Origin: Armatimonadota bacterium
GTDB taxonomy: Bacteria > Sysuimicrobiota > Sysuimicrobiia > Sysuimicrobiales > Humicultoraceae
Reading direction: 5' to 3'
Length of the DNA: 64,000 nt
Assembly (NCBI GenBank): GCA_031459855.1
Contig: JAVKHP010000001.1
Coordinates: 1,827,906 to 1,891,905, forward strand
A program made the position numbers and the translations under genes. Of this stretch, positions 18,097-26,970 are shown piece after piece. The notes under the pieces are model-generated. The model searched no databases and was not told the origin of the DNA. It saw nothing but the letters and a program-made list of their open reading frames with translations. How positions within the stretch are numbered: position 1 is the first letter of the stretch; each line of letters begins with the position of its first letter.

Positions 18097-20172
18097 CTAG
18101 CGCCCGCCCCACAGCAGCCGGTAGATGCCATACGACCCCAGCACCCGGCGCACGTACGCGCGCGTCTCGGCGAAGTCGATCTTCTCCACGAGGTAGTCGG
18201 GGTCGGGGTCCAATCCGGCAAAGCGGCGGGCGTTCCCGGGCCCGGCGTTGTAGGCGGCCAGGGCCAGGCGCAGGTCGCCGTGGAACCGGTCGAGCTGCAT
18301 GCGCAGGTACCGTGCGCCCAGGGTCAGGTTCAGCGCGGGGTCCGTGAGGCGGGCCACGTCGATGGTGGGATCGCCCGCCAGGGTCCGCGCGGTCGAGGGG
18401 AGCAGCTGCGCGAGGCCCACGGCGCGGGCGGGCGACACGGCCACGGGATCGTAGCGGCTCTCCTCACGCACCAGGGCCAGCAGCAGGAGCGGATCGATCT
18501 GGGCGGCGGTGGCTGCGGCGGTCACCTCCTGCCAGAACGCGCGGGGGTAGGCCAGCCGCCAGACCGCCTCGTCGCGCATGCCCTCGGCCAGCAACGCTTC
18601 CGCCACGTCCACCGAGCGGCGCACGTCGCCCAGACGCGCGTACACCGTGGCGAGTAAGCGCATCACTCGCAGATCGCGGCGGACCTCCAGCGCGTCTTCG
18701 GCGGCCTCGGCGGCGTCCGCGTCGAAGCCCAGCCGGGCGAGTTCTTCGAACGCGGGCGCGGGGGCGTCGGGCGGGGCGTGTGGCAGCGTCGGGGGCAACA
18801 CGGGCGCGGGGTATCCCAGGCGCTCGCGAGCCCGCTGGCCGTAGTAGGTCAGCGGGTAGCGCTCCGCCGCCACGCGCAGAAGCGGGGTGGCGTCGCCGCC
18901 GCCCGCTTCGGCGGCTTTGGCGGCCCAGTACCAGGCGCGTGCGGCCTCCCCGCGGGACGGCGCTGCGGCGGCGGCCGCGCGGAACCGCGCGACGGCATCG
19001 GGCACGCGCCCCGCGCGCAGCGCGAGCCATCCCAGGCGCCAGCGGGCCTCGGCAGCCTCGTGCGCATCGGGCCGTGCGGCTGCCGCGCGGCGGTAGGCGG
19101 CCGCAGCGTCGGCCGTGCGGCCCTGCGCCTCCGCGCGCAGTCCCATCCCCAGCCACGCCAGCGCGGCGAACCGGCTGTGGGGCGCCGTAAGGAACAGCGT
19201 GGCAGTGGCGTCGCGCGCGGCGCGCGCGTCGCCTGCCCGCCGGGCCGCCACCGCCATCCAGTAGTACGCGCCTGGTCGATTCCAGCCCAACCGTGCTGCC
19301 CGGGCAAACGCGTCGTGGGCATCGCGTGCACCGCGCCACAGCCGCACCTCGCCCAGGCGGTACCATGCCTCGCCCGCCACGTCGGCACGCGCCGCGCGCG
19401 TGGCTGCCAGGAACTCACCCGCAGCCGCATCCCACTCCCCCTGCTGCAGCAGCAGCCGCCCGCGGTCGAGCCGCGCGTCCAGCGGGACGTCACCAGGTGC
19501 GAGCGGCCGGCCCGTCGCCTGCACAAAGACGTCGTTGGCGCGCCGTGCGGCCGCATGCGCGGGATCCATCCACGCCGCCCTGGCCAGCGCGCGCCGGGCG
19601 AGGTCGCCGCGCCCGGCCGCGACCGCCACCTCTCCCAGCGCCAGCCACCACTGCGGCGCCTGGGGATACAGCCGGACGGCCTCGTCGAGCAGGCCCAACG
19701 CATCGTCCGTCCGCCCGGCCGCCGCGCGCGCGGCTGCGGCGGCGGCCAGCGCCCGGGCGCGCACGCGACGGGCAGCGGGAGGCACCGCGCGCACCGCTGC
19801 GTCGCCGGCGGCGATGGCGTCTGCGACCCGTCCCGCCCGCGCAAGCGCCAGCGCCTCACGCACGCGCGCGTGCGCGGTCAGCGTGGGGTGCGCGGCCGCC
19901 TCACGGTAGGCGGCCGCCGCCTCGCCGTGTCGTTCGAAGCGCTCCAGGCACCAGCCCAGCAAGTAGGCCGCCCGCCGGGCCTGCATCCCGTTCCCTGTGG
20001 CCAGAGTCTGGAGGCTCATGAGGTGCTGGGGACAAGCGCCCGCGTCCGTGTGGACGCTGCGCGCCAGGGCATCGAGGTCGGAGACGGCCGCCGGCAGGAC
20101 CGCCGGCGGCACGAAGAGGTGCGCTGCCACCAGCACGGTGGCCGTGGCCACAGCCACACGTCTCGTCGTCAC
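18097..20172 (-). CDS. Slt70-like soluble lytic murein transglycosylase with TPR-like helical domain
   Basis: 691-residue exported enzyme that cleaves the MurNAc-GlcNAc bond of peptidoglycan to 1,6-anhydro products. Residues 1-30 form a signal peptide (TTRRVAVATATVLVAAHLFV). A long Ala-rich helical array with TPR-like repeats fills residues about 45-500. The catalytic SLT domain is at the C-terminus: ALVREESRYDPVAVSPARA with Glu571 as the likely acid, GLAQLLPSTARTLAGDP, DPALNLTLGARYL and LALAAYNAGPGNARRF. It ends with ETRAYVRRVLGSYGIYRLL. The domain order is that of Slt70/TPR-type transglycosylases. It fits with NagZ and NagA elsewhere in the window. Confidence 0.9.
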   Translation of the reverse strand: MTTRRVAVATATVLVAAHLFVPPAVLPAAVSDLDALARSVHTDAGACPQHLMSLQTLATGNGMQARRAAYLLGWCLERFERHGEAAAAYREAAAHPTLTAHARVREALALARAGRVADAIAAGDAAVRAVPPAARRVRARALAAAAAARAAAGRTDDALGLLDEAVRLYPQAPQWWLALGEVAVAAGRGDLARRALARAAWMDPAHAAARRANDVFVQATGRPLAPGDVPLDARLDRGRLLLQQGEWDAAAGEFLAATRAARADVAGEAWYRLGEVRLWRGARDAHDAFARAARLGWNRPGAYYWMAVAARRAGDARAARDATATLFLTAPHSRFAALAWLGMGLRAEAQGRTADAAAAYRRAAAARPDAHEAAEARWRLGWLALRAGRVPDAVARFRAAAAAAPSRGEAARAWYWAAKAAEAGGGDATPLLRVAAERYPLTYYGQRARERLGYPAPVLPPTLPHAPPDAPAPAFEELARLGFDADAAEAAEDALEVRRDLRVMRLLATVYARLGDVRRSVDVAEALLAEGMRDEAVWRLAYPRAFWQEVTAAATAAQIDPLLLLALVREESRYDPVAVSPARAVGLAQLLPSTARTLAGDPTIDVARLTDPALNLTLGARYLRMQLDRFHGDLRLALAAYNAGPGNARRFAGLDPDPDYLVEKIDFAETRAYVRRVLGSYGIYRLLWGGR

Positions 20173-20387
20173 GGGCGCGGTGTCGCTGCTCGGTACCGCG
20201 AGGCTCGCGCGGCGACCAGCACCACAGCCGCACGCCGCAACGGTATGGAGTCCTCGCCGCTCCCCTGGGACAGCAGGTGAGGGGGATGGACGACCACCGC
20301 CGCGCGCCTCCGCGTCATGGAGTCGTTGGGGCTTCCGACCACCACGTCGGTGAGGTGGCGGTCAGCGCCGTGCGCAAATTGTCGTCG

Positions 20388-21296
20388 TCATGCGAGGCGC
20401 GGCTTCGTCGCGCGGACCGTGACGCTGGCCAGCCCGGCAGCCCGGTAGGGGCGACGCGACACGACCCGGACCTCGGTGAAGCCGGCCCGGCGCAGCGCCT
20501 CGAGGTAGTCGCCCTCGGGGATGGCGCCTGCCAGACACGCGGTCCACGCGTCAATGGTCTCCAGCTCCGGGGAGAGCGGGCCAGTGCGGACGATGTCCGC
20601 CACCACCAGCCGCCCGCCGGGCTTGAGCACGCGGCAGGCCTCGGCGAAGGCGCGCGCCTTGTCGGGCACCAGGTTGATCACGCAGTTGCTGATCACCACG
20701 TCGGCGGACCCATCGGGCAGCGGCAGGTGTTCGATCTCGCCCAGCCGGAACTCGGCGTTGCTCACCGCCAGGCGCGCCGCGTGCGCCCGCGCCCGCGCGA
20801 TCATCTCGGGCGTCATGTCCACGCCGATGGCGCGGCCTGTAGGGCCCACGCGGCCCGCAGCCAGGAAGACGTCGAGGCCAGCACCGCTCCCCAGGTCGAC
20901 CACGACCTCGCCCGGCCGGAGGTCGGCCGCCTCCACCGGCGCGCCGCAGCCCAACGACTCCCGGGCCACCTCCGCCAGGGCAGCGCTGTGTTCCACCGCA
21001 CCCGCGGGGCCCATTGGCGCAGCCAGCGCGGTCTCGCCACAGCTGCCATCGGTCGGTGCGTCGCAGCAGCCGCTCGCGTCGGCTGCGCGGTCCGAGCCAG
21101 CCGTCCGTGCTGGGCCGTCGTGCACCGCAGTAGCGTCGTCCCGCAGCCCCGCGGCCTCGCCGCGCGGGCCGGGGGCGCAGCATGCCCCGCCGCGTCCCAC
21201 CAGCCGCGCGTAGCGCTCGCGCACCGCGAGCCGGATCGCGTCGTCGGGCAGCCTCGGCCCGACTGCCGGTGTGTCCTGCCGCGGTCCCTGCGTCAT
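20388..21296 (-). CDS. arsM: arsenite S-adenosylmethionine methyltransferase ArsM
   Basis: 302-residue methyltransferase that turns As(III) into methylated, volatile arsenicals. SAM-binding motif I is VVVDLGSGAGLDVFLAAG and motif II lies near IGVDMTPEMI. The three arsenic-binding cysteines of the family are at Cys117 (LGCGAP), Cys205 (ISNCVINLVPDK, the ArsM hallmark) and Cys254 (WTACLAGAIPEGDY). Extra cysteine pairs occur at GGACCAP (39-40) and SGCCDAPTDGSCG (77-86). The ATG at 21296 overlaps the ArsN stop as ATGA. It is the last gene of the arsR-arsN-arsM operon. Confidence 0.95.
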   Translation of the reverse strand: MTQGPRQDTPAVGPRLPDDAIRLAVRERYARLVGRGGACCAPGPRGEAAGLRDDATAVHDGPARTAGSDRAADASGCCDAPTDGSCGETALAAPMGPAGAVEHSAALAEVARESLGCGAPVEAADLRPGEVVVDLGSGAGLDVFLAAGRVGPTGRAIGVDMTPEMIARARAHAARLAVSNAEFRLGEIEHLPLPDGSADVVISNCVINLVPDKARAFAEACRVLKPGGRLVVADIVRTGPLSPELETIDAWTACLAGAIPEGDYLEALRRAGFTEVRVVSRRPYRAAGLASVTVRATKPRLA

Positions 21297-21820
21297 TTCC
21301 CCGTCACCTCCCCACCGGGCGATGTCTCGCCAAGTGGCCGCACCATCACGACCGACGATGCGCAGCACGCCAGGTGCCACTCCGCCGAGCGCTGCACCGA
21401 CGGGCGCACCGCCTCGCGCGTCGTGGGCCGAAACCCCAGGCGCGCGAAGTAGCCGGCGGCGGTGGTCGTCAGCAGGTACACCTCGGCGTGTCCGCGGGCG
21501 CGGGCCCGAGCGAGGAGGGCGGCGACCAGCGCACGGCCCAGGCCGCGGCCGCGGTGCGTCGGGGCCACCGCCACGGAGCGCAGGAGGCCCGCGTCCCCAT
21601 AGTCCTCCAGGCCCGCCGTCGCCACCAGCCGGCCGGCGTCGCGGACCACCAGGACGCCGTCGAGATGGTCGGCCACACCTTCGGCGGGCAGGCCGCTGGA
21701 TGCGAGCAGCGCGCAGATCTCGTCGAGGTCTTGCGGGCCGGCCGCGGCCAGCGTCCACCGGGCCTCGCCGACGCCCTCGGGGGCAATGATCGACACATTT
21801 CGATCCATGGGTGTTGGCAC
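21293..21820 (-). CDS. arsN2: ArsN-type GNAT N-acetyltransferase
   Basis: GNAT-fold acetyltransferase of the arsenic-linked ArsN2 type. Homologues acetylate arsenical compounds such as methionine sulfoximine analogues. Visible features are AAGPQDLDEICALLASSGLP, the GLEDYGDAGLLRSVAVAP strand, acetyl-CoA loop THRGRGLGRALV and LYLLTTTAAGYFARLGF-like strand (here VYLLTTTAAGYFARLGF). The start is uncertain: GTG at 21820 has GGGAGGG six bases upstream, ATG at 21826 abuts that site and ATG at 21808 is also in frame. It overlaps arsM by four bases, so the two are translated together. Confidence 0.85.
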   Translation of the reverse strand: MPTPMDRNVSIIAPEGVGEARWTLAAAGPQDLDEICALLASSGLPAEGVADHLDGVLVVRDAGRLVATAGLEDYGDAGLLRSVAVAPTHRGRGLGRALVAALLARARARGHAEVYLLTTTAAGYFARLGFRPTTREAVRPSVQRSAEWHLACCASSVVMVRPLGETSPGGEVTGK

Positions 21821-21972
21821 GGGCATCCCTCCCAGCGGGCGTCCACGGTCCCAGCTGCCCGGCGGTTCGTCCTCCTGACCGATATCCACGGCGTCGCGGG
21901 CGTCCGGCGCGGACGTCCGAGGATCGTTCCTCACCCCGGGTCCGCGGTGCCCCGGCAGACGAGGCTGGCCCC

Positions 21973-22320
21973 TCACAACAGGCGCACCAGGTCCTGCGCG
22001 ACGCGCTTGAGCGCGTCGCGCCGCAGCCCGTAGAACGCCCAGTGGCCGCGCCGCTCCACATCGACCAGCCCCGCTTCGCGCAGCACCCGCAGGTGGTGCG
22101 AGATCGTGGGCTGTCCCAGCGGAAACGCTTCCACGATGTCGCAGACACACAGCCTGTCGTGCCCCGCCAGCAGCTCCACGATGCCCAGGCGCACGGGATC
22201 GCCCAGCGCGGTCAGGACCGCGGCGCGGGCCTCCAGCGCGTCATGGTCGAGCGCCCCGGCGTGGGAGCGGCGGCCGCACGCGCAGCGCGGTCGGGCGGTA
22301 AGCGTCGTGGCCGGCGTCAT
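21973..22320 (-). CDS. arsR: ArsR/SmtB family transcriptional repressor
   Basis: 115-residue metalloid-sensing repressor. The winged helix-turn-helix reads TALGDPVRLGIVELL, then ISHHLRVLREAGLVDVERRG and AFYGL. The As(III)-binding pair is Cys58 and Cys60 in LCVCDIVEAF, the ArsR alpha3 site. A further CxC (Cys13, Cys15) near the N-terminus could be the third ligand. The ATG at 22320 lies exactly where transcription would begin from the promoter at 22327-22355, so the mRNA is probably leaderless. It should repress itself and the downstream arsN and arsM. Confidence 0.92.
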   Translation of the reverse strand: MTPATTLTARPRCACGRRSHAGALDHDALEARAAVLTALGDPVRLGIVELLAGHDRLCVCDIVEAFPLGQPTISHHLRVLREAGLVDVERRGHWAFYGLRRDALKRVAQDLVRLL

Positions 22321-22326
22321 GAGCCC

Positions 22327-22356
22327 AGGGTAGGCGATCTATCGAATATTGTCAAT
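22327..22356 (-). promoter_or_regulatory. ars promoter with ArsR-type operator
   Basis: On the minus strand there is TTGACA (22355-22350), a 17 bp spacer and TACCCT (22332-22327). The A of the arsR ATG is seven bases after the -10. An imperfect palindrome ATCGA-N6-TCAAT at 22341-22356 covers the -35 and is a likely ArsR operator. Confidence 0.65.
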
Positions 22357-22374
22357 ACATGGCAGGCACGCCCC

Positions 22375-23610
22375 TCATCCCTGCCCCCGGGTCGCGCCGC
22401 GGGGCAGGACGACCAGCCCGGAGGCGTCCACGAAGTAGCGCTGGGCGTCCCGGCGCGGATCGAGCCCGATGACCTCGCCCGCGGCGATGGTGTTGTAGCG
22501 GTCGACGATCACCCGCCGCAGGTGCGCGCCGGCGCCGACGCGCGTGTGGTCCATGACGATCGCCTCGTCGAGCACCGCGCCCGGCTCGATGCGCACGCCC
22601 CGGCCCACGATCGACCGCCGCACGGTGGCGTGCTCGATGCGGGCGCCCTCGCCGATCAGGGAGTCCACGATCTCCCCACCGATCACGTGGGCGGCGGGTC
22701 CGGCGTAGGCGGCGGTCAGGATGGGCCAGGCGGGGTTGTCCAGGTCGAAGACGGGCGATGCGCCCAGCAGGTCCATGTGGGCCTGCCAGTAGGCGGCCAG
22801 GGTGCCCACGTCGCGCCAGTAGCCGCGCTCCTCGTAGGGCTTGGTGCCCGGCACCTGGTTCGTGAGGAAGTCGTAGGCGAAGACCCGCGCCCGCGGGTAC
22901 AGCTCGGGGATGATGGTCCGGCCGAAGTCGTGGTCGGTGCTGCGGCGGGCGTCCTCCACCAGCGCCTCCACCAGCAGGTGCCGGTCGAAGATGTAGTTGC
23001 CCATGGACGAGAGGGCCATCGCCGGGTTCCCCGGCATCGGCGCCGGCTGCGCCGGCTTCTCCTCGAACCCGATGATGCGGCCGTCGGCGTCGGTCTCGAT
23101 GATGCCGAACTGCGAGGCCTGGGCGATGGGCACGGGCAGCGCGGCCACGGTGACCTGGGCGTCGCGCTCCAGGTGGGCCAGGAGCATCTGGTTGATGTCC
23201 ATGCGGTAGATGTGGTCGGCGCCGAAGATCACCACGATGTCGGGGTTGAAGTCCTGCAGCAGGTTCAGGTTCTGGTAGACGGCGTCGGCGGTCCCCCGGT
23301 ACCACTGCTCGCCCCAGCGCATCTGCGGCGGCACGGCGATCACGAAGTGATCGGGCAGCCCGCCGAACCGCCAGCCGATCCGCAGGTGCTCGATGAGGGA
23401 CTGGGACTTGTACTGCACCAGCGCGTAGACGGCGTGGATGCCCGAGTTCACGAAGTTCGACAGCACGAAGTCGATGATCCGGTACTTGCCGCCGAACGGG
23501 ACCGCCGGCTTGCTGCGTTCGGCGGTCAGCGGGTGCAGGCGCTCGCCGCGGCCGCCGGCCAGGATCACGCCCAGCAGCCGCAGGCGCGAGATCCGCGGGC
23601 GCCGGATCAC
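22375..23610 (-). CDS. glgC: glucose-1-phosphate adenylyltransferase
   Basis: 411-residue ADP-glucose pyrophosphorylase, the first committed enzyme of glycogen synthesis. Substrate motifs are LAGGRGERLHPLTAERSKPA and PFGGKYRIIDFVLSNFVNSG near the N-terminus, FGADHIYRMD, and FEEKP with the glucose-1-phosphate site. Left-handed beta-helix repeats follow (IVGRGVRIEPGAVLDEAIVM). The GTG at 23610 overlaps the branching-enzyme stop as GTGA and follows GGGAGGT. It is the second gene of a two-gene operon with the GH57 branching enzyme. No glycogen synthase is visible in the window. Confidence 0.95.
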   Translation of the reverse strand: MIRRPRISRLRLLGVILAGGRGERLHPLTAERSKPAVPFGGKYRIIDFVLSNFVNSGIHAVYALVQYKSQSLIEHLRIGWRFGGLPDHFVIAVPPQMRWGEQWYRGTADAVYQNLNLLQDFNPDIVVIFGADHIYRMDINQMLLAHLERDAQVTVAALPVPIAQASQFGIIETDADGRIIGFEEKPAQPAPMPGNPAMALSSMGNYIFDRHLLVEALVEDARRSTDHDFGRTIIPELYPRARVFAYDFLTNQVPGTKPYEERGYWRDVGTLAAYWQAHMDLLGASPVFDLDNPAWPILTAAYAGPAAHVIGGEIVDSLIGEGARIEHATVRRSIVGRGVRIEPGAVLDEAIVMDHTRVGAGAHLRRVIVDRYNTIAAGEVIGLDPRRDAQRYFVDASGLVVLPRGATRGQG

Positions 23611-25325
23611 GGGGTGCGGACCTCCCGCGCCGCACGCACGTGCTCGGCGACGTCGGGGAAGGGGAAGTCCTGCACCTCGCGCGCGGCCAGGAACGCCTCG
23701 TCGTCGGCGCCGAGCGGCTGCCCTTCGGCCGCGCGCCGCAGGAGCTGGGAGAGACGCACGAAGTGGGCGTAGTGCTCGGCGAAGCGGCCCTCGGCGTAGT
23801 TGCGGGCGGCGCCCGTGGTGATCAGGAACTGCCAGTCGGAGGCCTGCAGCACCAGCAGTTCGCGCGCCAGCTGCGCCAGCAGCCGCGACAGCAGCGGGTG
23901 TCCCTCCCACGCCACGCCGCCGGCCAGCGTCCAGAAGTCTTCCTCGACGGCGTAGAGCATGTCCCACGTCCAGGCGGTCTGGGGGTTCAGCCACATCCGG
24001 TGGTCGCCGCCGTCGCCCCACGAGCCCTCCAGGAGCGAGACCGTCTCCGCCGGCGGATGGCGGGCCAGGACCGCTGCGGGCGTGGTCACCGTGACGCCGT
24101 CGGCGGGCAGCCGCTCCAGCACCGCCCGCAGGAACTGCGGCCCCTCGAACCACCAGTGGCCGAACAGCTCGGCATCGTAGGGGTTGACCACCAGCGCGCC
24201 CTCGAACGCGTGGGCCGGCCCTGCCGCCAGCACACCGCCCACCAGCCCGGCGAAGTGCGTCGCGTGCGCGCGCGCCCGCGCCAGGGCCGCCGCAGGGTCG
24301 TAGCGCTCCTTGGCGCCGAGGTCGCCGCGCGGATCGGTCACCCGCCAGTACCGGATGCCACCGGGCGTGTGGCGCTTGTGGAACTCGAGGTAGGCGCCGT
24401 CGCCCGGGTAGCCCTGGTCGCGGCTCCAGACCTGCATCGTGGTCTGCGGATCGCGCAACAGGGCCACGGCGCCACCGGCACCCTCCCGCGACGCCACCAG
24501 GTAGGCGCGGTAGGGCGTGAGGTCGCGGCGAAAGGGCGGCGCCGCAGGCTCGCCGCCCAGGGCGCGCAGCGCGGGGTAGTAGTCGCGATAGGCAGTGCGG
24601 GCCTCCCCGCCCTGCAGCAGGTGGGCGTCGGCCACGAAGTACTCCAGCCCGTGTGCGGCGAGGAACTCCTCGAGCCCCCGGCGGTGGCGGCGCACGCGGC
24701 CCCGCAGCGGCCCCGCCGGCGGCGTCCACGTGTAGCGCGGTCTGTACCCGCACTCGGGCAGCCAGGCGCCGCGCGCGGGCTGGCCGAAGTGGCGCGCGTG
24801 GGCGGCGGCTCCCACGCGCACCTGGAGGTCGATGGACTCGTCGCGCCCCAACAGCGGCAGGTAGCCGTGGGTGGCCGCCGAGGTGATGAGCTCCACAGCC
24901 CCCGTCGCCGCCAGCCGCCGCAGCGCGCCGAGCAGGTCACCGTCCAGGCGCCGCAGGTGCGCCAGCGCCCGTCGGTAGACGTCTTCCCAGAAGTAGGTGA
25001 GGTCTGCCAGCGCGCCCTCGCCGGCGCGCTCGAACCGGGCGCGATCGGCCGCCACGGCGTCCAGGCGCTGCGCGAGGTACGTCTCGACCTCTGCGGCGCA
25101 CTGCGGGTGCGCCAGTTGCTCGCACAGCACCGGCGAGCAGCTGACGGTAACAGGGGTGGTGGGTCCGCGGGCGGCCAGTGCGTCGAGCTGCTCCAGCAGC
25201 CGCAGGTAGCAGCCGACGACAACCTCGGCCAGCCACTCGCTCCCATGCGGCCAGCGCCCGTGAGCCAGGACCAGCGGCAGATGCGCGTGGAGGATCAGGA
25301 GGAAGTACCCGCGCGACGGGGCCAT
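23607..25325 (-). CDS. GH57 1,4-alpha-glucan branching enzyme (DUF1957 type)
   Basis: 572-residue cytoplasmic branching enzyme of the AmyC/TK1436 type, which builds alpha-1,6 branches in glycogen. GH57 motifs are HAHLP (residues 13-17), ATHGYLPLL, GAWLPECGY with the likely nucleophile Glu191, and VVNPYDAELFGHWWFEGP with the likely acid Asp384. The C-terminal helical domain carries the W-rich stretch HRMWLNPQTAWTWDMLY that is specific to branching enzymes. The ATG follows GGAGG by five bases. It is the first gene of the operon with glgC. Confidence 0.93.
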   Translation of the reverse strand: MAPSRGYFLLILHAHLPLVLAHGRWPHGSEWLAEVVVGCYLRLLEQLDALAARGPTTPVTVSCSPVLCEQLAHPQCAAEVETYLAQRLDAVAADRARFERAGEGALADLTYFWEDVYRRALAHLRRLDGDLLGALRRLAATGAVELITSAATHGYLPLLGRDESIDLQVRVGAAAHARHFGQPARGAWLPECGYRPRYTWTPPAGPLRGRVRRHRRGLEEFLAAHGLEYFVADAHLLQGGEARTAYRDYYPALRALGGEPAAPPFRRDLTPYRAYLVASREGAGGAVALLRDPQTTMQVWSRDQGYPGDGAYLEFHKRHTPGGIRYWRVTDPRGDLGAKERYDPAAALARARAHATHFAGLVGGVLAAGPAHAFEGALVVNPYDAELFGHWWFEGPQFLRAVLERLPADGVTVTTPAAVLARHPPAETVSLLEGSWGDGGDHRMWLNPQTAWTWDMLYAVEEDFWTLAGGVAWEGHPLLSRLLAQLARELLVLQASDWQFLITTGAARNYAEGRFAEHYAHFVRLSQLLRRAAEGQPLGADDEAFLAAREVQDFPFPDVAEHVRAAREVRTP

Positions 25326-25440
25326 GGCGCCTCCGCCTGACTTGGCGTCTCGGGCGCGGAACTCCTCCCGCCGCTCCTTGCCCGGCGTCGCAGGCGTCCC
25401 GAAGACCGTGCGCCCTGGTCGCCCGCACGCCTGCCGGTCC

Positions 25441-25528
25441 CGTCACGCCGTCTGCGCGCGGAACCAGTGCCACCGGGCGCGGCCCCTCGGCTACCTGGAC
25501 CGTCACCCCGTGTGCGCCCGGAACCAGT
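25441..25528. repeat. 28 bp imperfect duplication of the epimerase gene's 3' end, 60 bp apart
   Basis: Copies at 25441-25468 and 25501-25528 match at 25 of 28 bases. The second contains the epimerase stop codon. The first, outside the gene, preserves the same reading (WFRAQTA then TGA against WFRAHTG then TGA). Confidence 0.7.
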
Positions 25529-26426
25529 CGACGGTGGCCGCGAGCCCTTCCTCCAGCGACACCGCCGGCGTCCATCCCAGGTGCGTCCGGGCAGCGTCCG
25601 CCGCCAGCACCACGTGTCGGACGTCACCCGGCCGCGGCGGGCCGTACACCGGTGGTGGGGCCCCCGGCACCTGCCGGGCCAGCGCGCCGTAGACCTGGTT
25701 GACGGTGGTGGCCACCGCGGTGCCGATGTTGAAGGCGCCGCGGGCACGGCGGTCGGTGGCCAGCAGGTTGGCCCGGACGACGTCCGCCACGTAGACGAAG
25801 TCGCGGGTCTGCTCTCCGTCGCCGTGGATCGTCGGCGCCCGACCGTCGAGCAGCGCGCGCGCGAAGATGGCCACCACGCCCGCTTCGCCGTGCGGGTCCT
25901 GGCGCGGGCCGTAGACGTTGGCGTAGCGCAGGCAGACGGCGGCGAGCCCGTGGAGCCGGCCGTAGGTCGCGATGTACTGCTCGGCACACCACTTGGCGCA
26001 CCCGTAGGGCGAGAGCGGTCGCACCGGCGTCGCCTCGTCGGCGGGCAAGCGCTCGGGGTCCCCGTACAGCGCGCCGCCGGTGGAGGCGAAGATCAGATGC
26101 TCGACGCCGAACTCGACGCACAGCGCCAGGACCCGCAGCGTGCCCAAAACGTTCACCTCGGCGTCGCCGAGCGGGTCCCGGACCGAGAGGCTCACCGACG
26201 CCTGGGCTGCGTGGTGGTTGACGACCTGCGGCCGTTCGCGCGCGAAGACCTCGCGCAGCGCCGGGTCACGGACGTCCACCTGGTAGAAGCGCGCGCCCGC
26301 CGGCACGAACGCACGGCGGCCGCCGACCAGCGAGTCGACGACGATCACCTCGTCGCCCCGGGCGAGGTACGCCTCGGCCACGTGGGAGCCGATGAAGCCG
26401 GCGCCGCCGGTTACCAGGACGCGCAT
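25503..26426 (-). CDS. NAD-dependent sugar epimerase/dehydratase, UDP-glucose 4-epimerase-like
   Basis: 307-residue extended-SDR enzyme acting on nucleotide sugars, most like bacterial GalE-type 4-epimerases. The NAD-binding loop is VTGGAGFIGSHVAEAY at the N-terminus. Also visible are HHAAQASVSLSVRDP, the catalytic Ser/Thr region ASTGGALYGDP and YGCAKWCAEQYI with the Tyr-x3-Lys pair. The C-terminal substrate region has RYANVYGPRQDPHGEAGVVAIF. The start at 26426 gives MRVLVTGG, the normal family opening, although no clear ribosome-binding site precedes it. The substrate could be UDP-glucose or another NDP-sugar. Confidence 0.9.
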   Translation of the reverse strand: MRVLVTGGAGFIGSHVAEAYLARGDEVIVVDSLVGGRRAFVPAGARFYQVDVRDPALREVFARERPQVVNHHAAQASVSLSVRDPLGDAEVNVLGTLRVLALCVEFGVEHLIFASTGGALYGDPERLPADEATPVRPLSPYGCAKWCAEQYIATYGRLHGLAAVCLRYANVYGPRQDPHGEAGVVAIFARALLDGRAPTIHGDGEQTRDFVYVADVVRANLLATDRRARGAFNIGTAVATTVNQVYGALARQVPGAPPPVYGPPRPGDVRHVVLAADAARTHLGWTPAVSLEEGLAATVDWFRAHTG

Positions 26427-26472
26427 GGGCGGACCGCGCCGGGTGCGGTAGAGTAAGAGGGGCGCCGCGCCG

Positions 26473-26805
26473 TCATCGGCGCCGACCCCGCGCCCAGGAG
26501 CGTGCGCGCCGGCGCGTCTGCTGGATGCGGTCGAGCACCCTAGCGGCAGCCACCAGCTCGGGCAGCGCGGCGACGTCCAGGCGCCACTTGAGCTCGCGCA
26601 GGAGCTCGCCGCGCGACATCTCAGCGGGCGCCCACGGCGGCGGCGAGGGCTGGTAGCGCCACCGGCGGGTCTGCTCCAGAGCGTAGAGCACCTCCCGCAG
26701 CAGGTCCCGCGGGATCGCCACGATCTCGTCGCGCAGCCGGCGGCGCAACTGCAGGAGGTGGCGGAGGTCGGTGCCGCTGAGACGTGTGCGCTCGATCGGA
26801 GACAT
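26473..26805 (-). CDS. small hypothetical protein, helical
   Basis: 110-residue protein that I do not recognise. It begins MSPIERTRLSGTDLRHLLQL and is mostly helical with regular hydrophobic spacing (LLREVLYALEQTRRWRYQP, LLRELKWRLDVAALPELVAA), ending in an Arg-rich tail. The amino-acid makeup looks coding, unlike the other frames here. No good ribosome-binding site is seen before 26805. It lies 46 bp upstream of the epimerase gene in the same direction and is divergent from the isomerase gene. Confidence 0.55.
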   Translation of the reverse strand: MSPIERTRLSGTDLRHLLQLRRRLRDEIVAIPRDLLREVLYALEQTRRWRYQPSPPPWAPAEMSRGELLRELKWRLDVAALPELVAAARVLDRIQQTRRRARSWARGRRR

Positions 26806-26913
26806 GTACGCGGCGGAAAGGGTTCGCGCTGCGACGGCCGGTCCCTCTTGCCGGTCGGGGGGAAGGACGGAGGCCCGTGCCTGGTGCAGGTCGTCGCCTG
26901 CGGCGGGCGACTC

Positions 26914-26955
26914 CTTGCTGACACGGACAGGACGCTTGCTGACGCTGGCAGGACG
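26914..26955. repeat. 21 bp tandem repeat, two copies
   Basis: CTTGCTGAC begins each 21 bp copy (26914-26934, 26935-26955), with 18 of 21 bases identical. It sits just before the isomerase gene's ribosome-binding site. Confidence 0.7.
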
Positions 26956-26970
26956 GAGGGCTCGAGGCGG

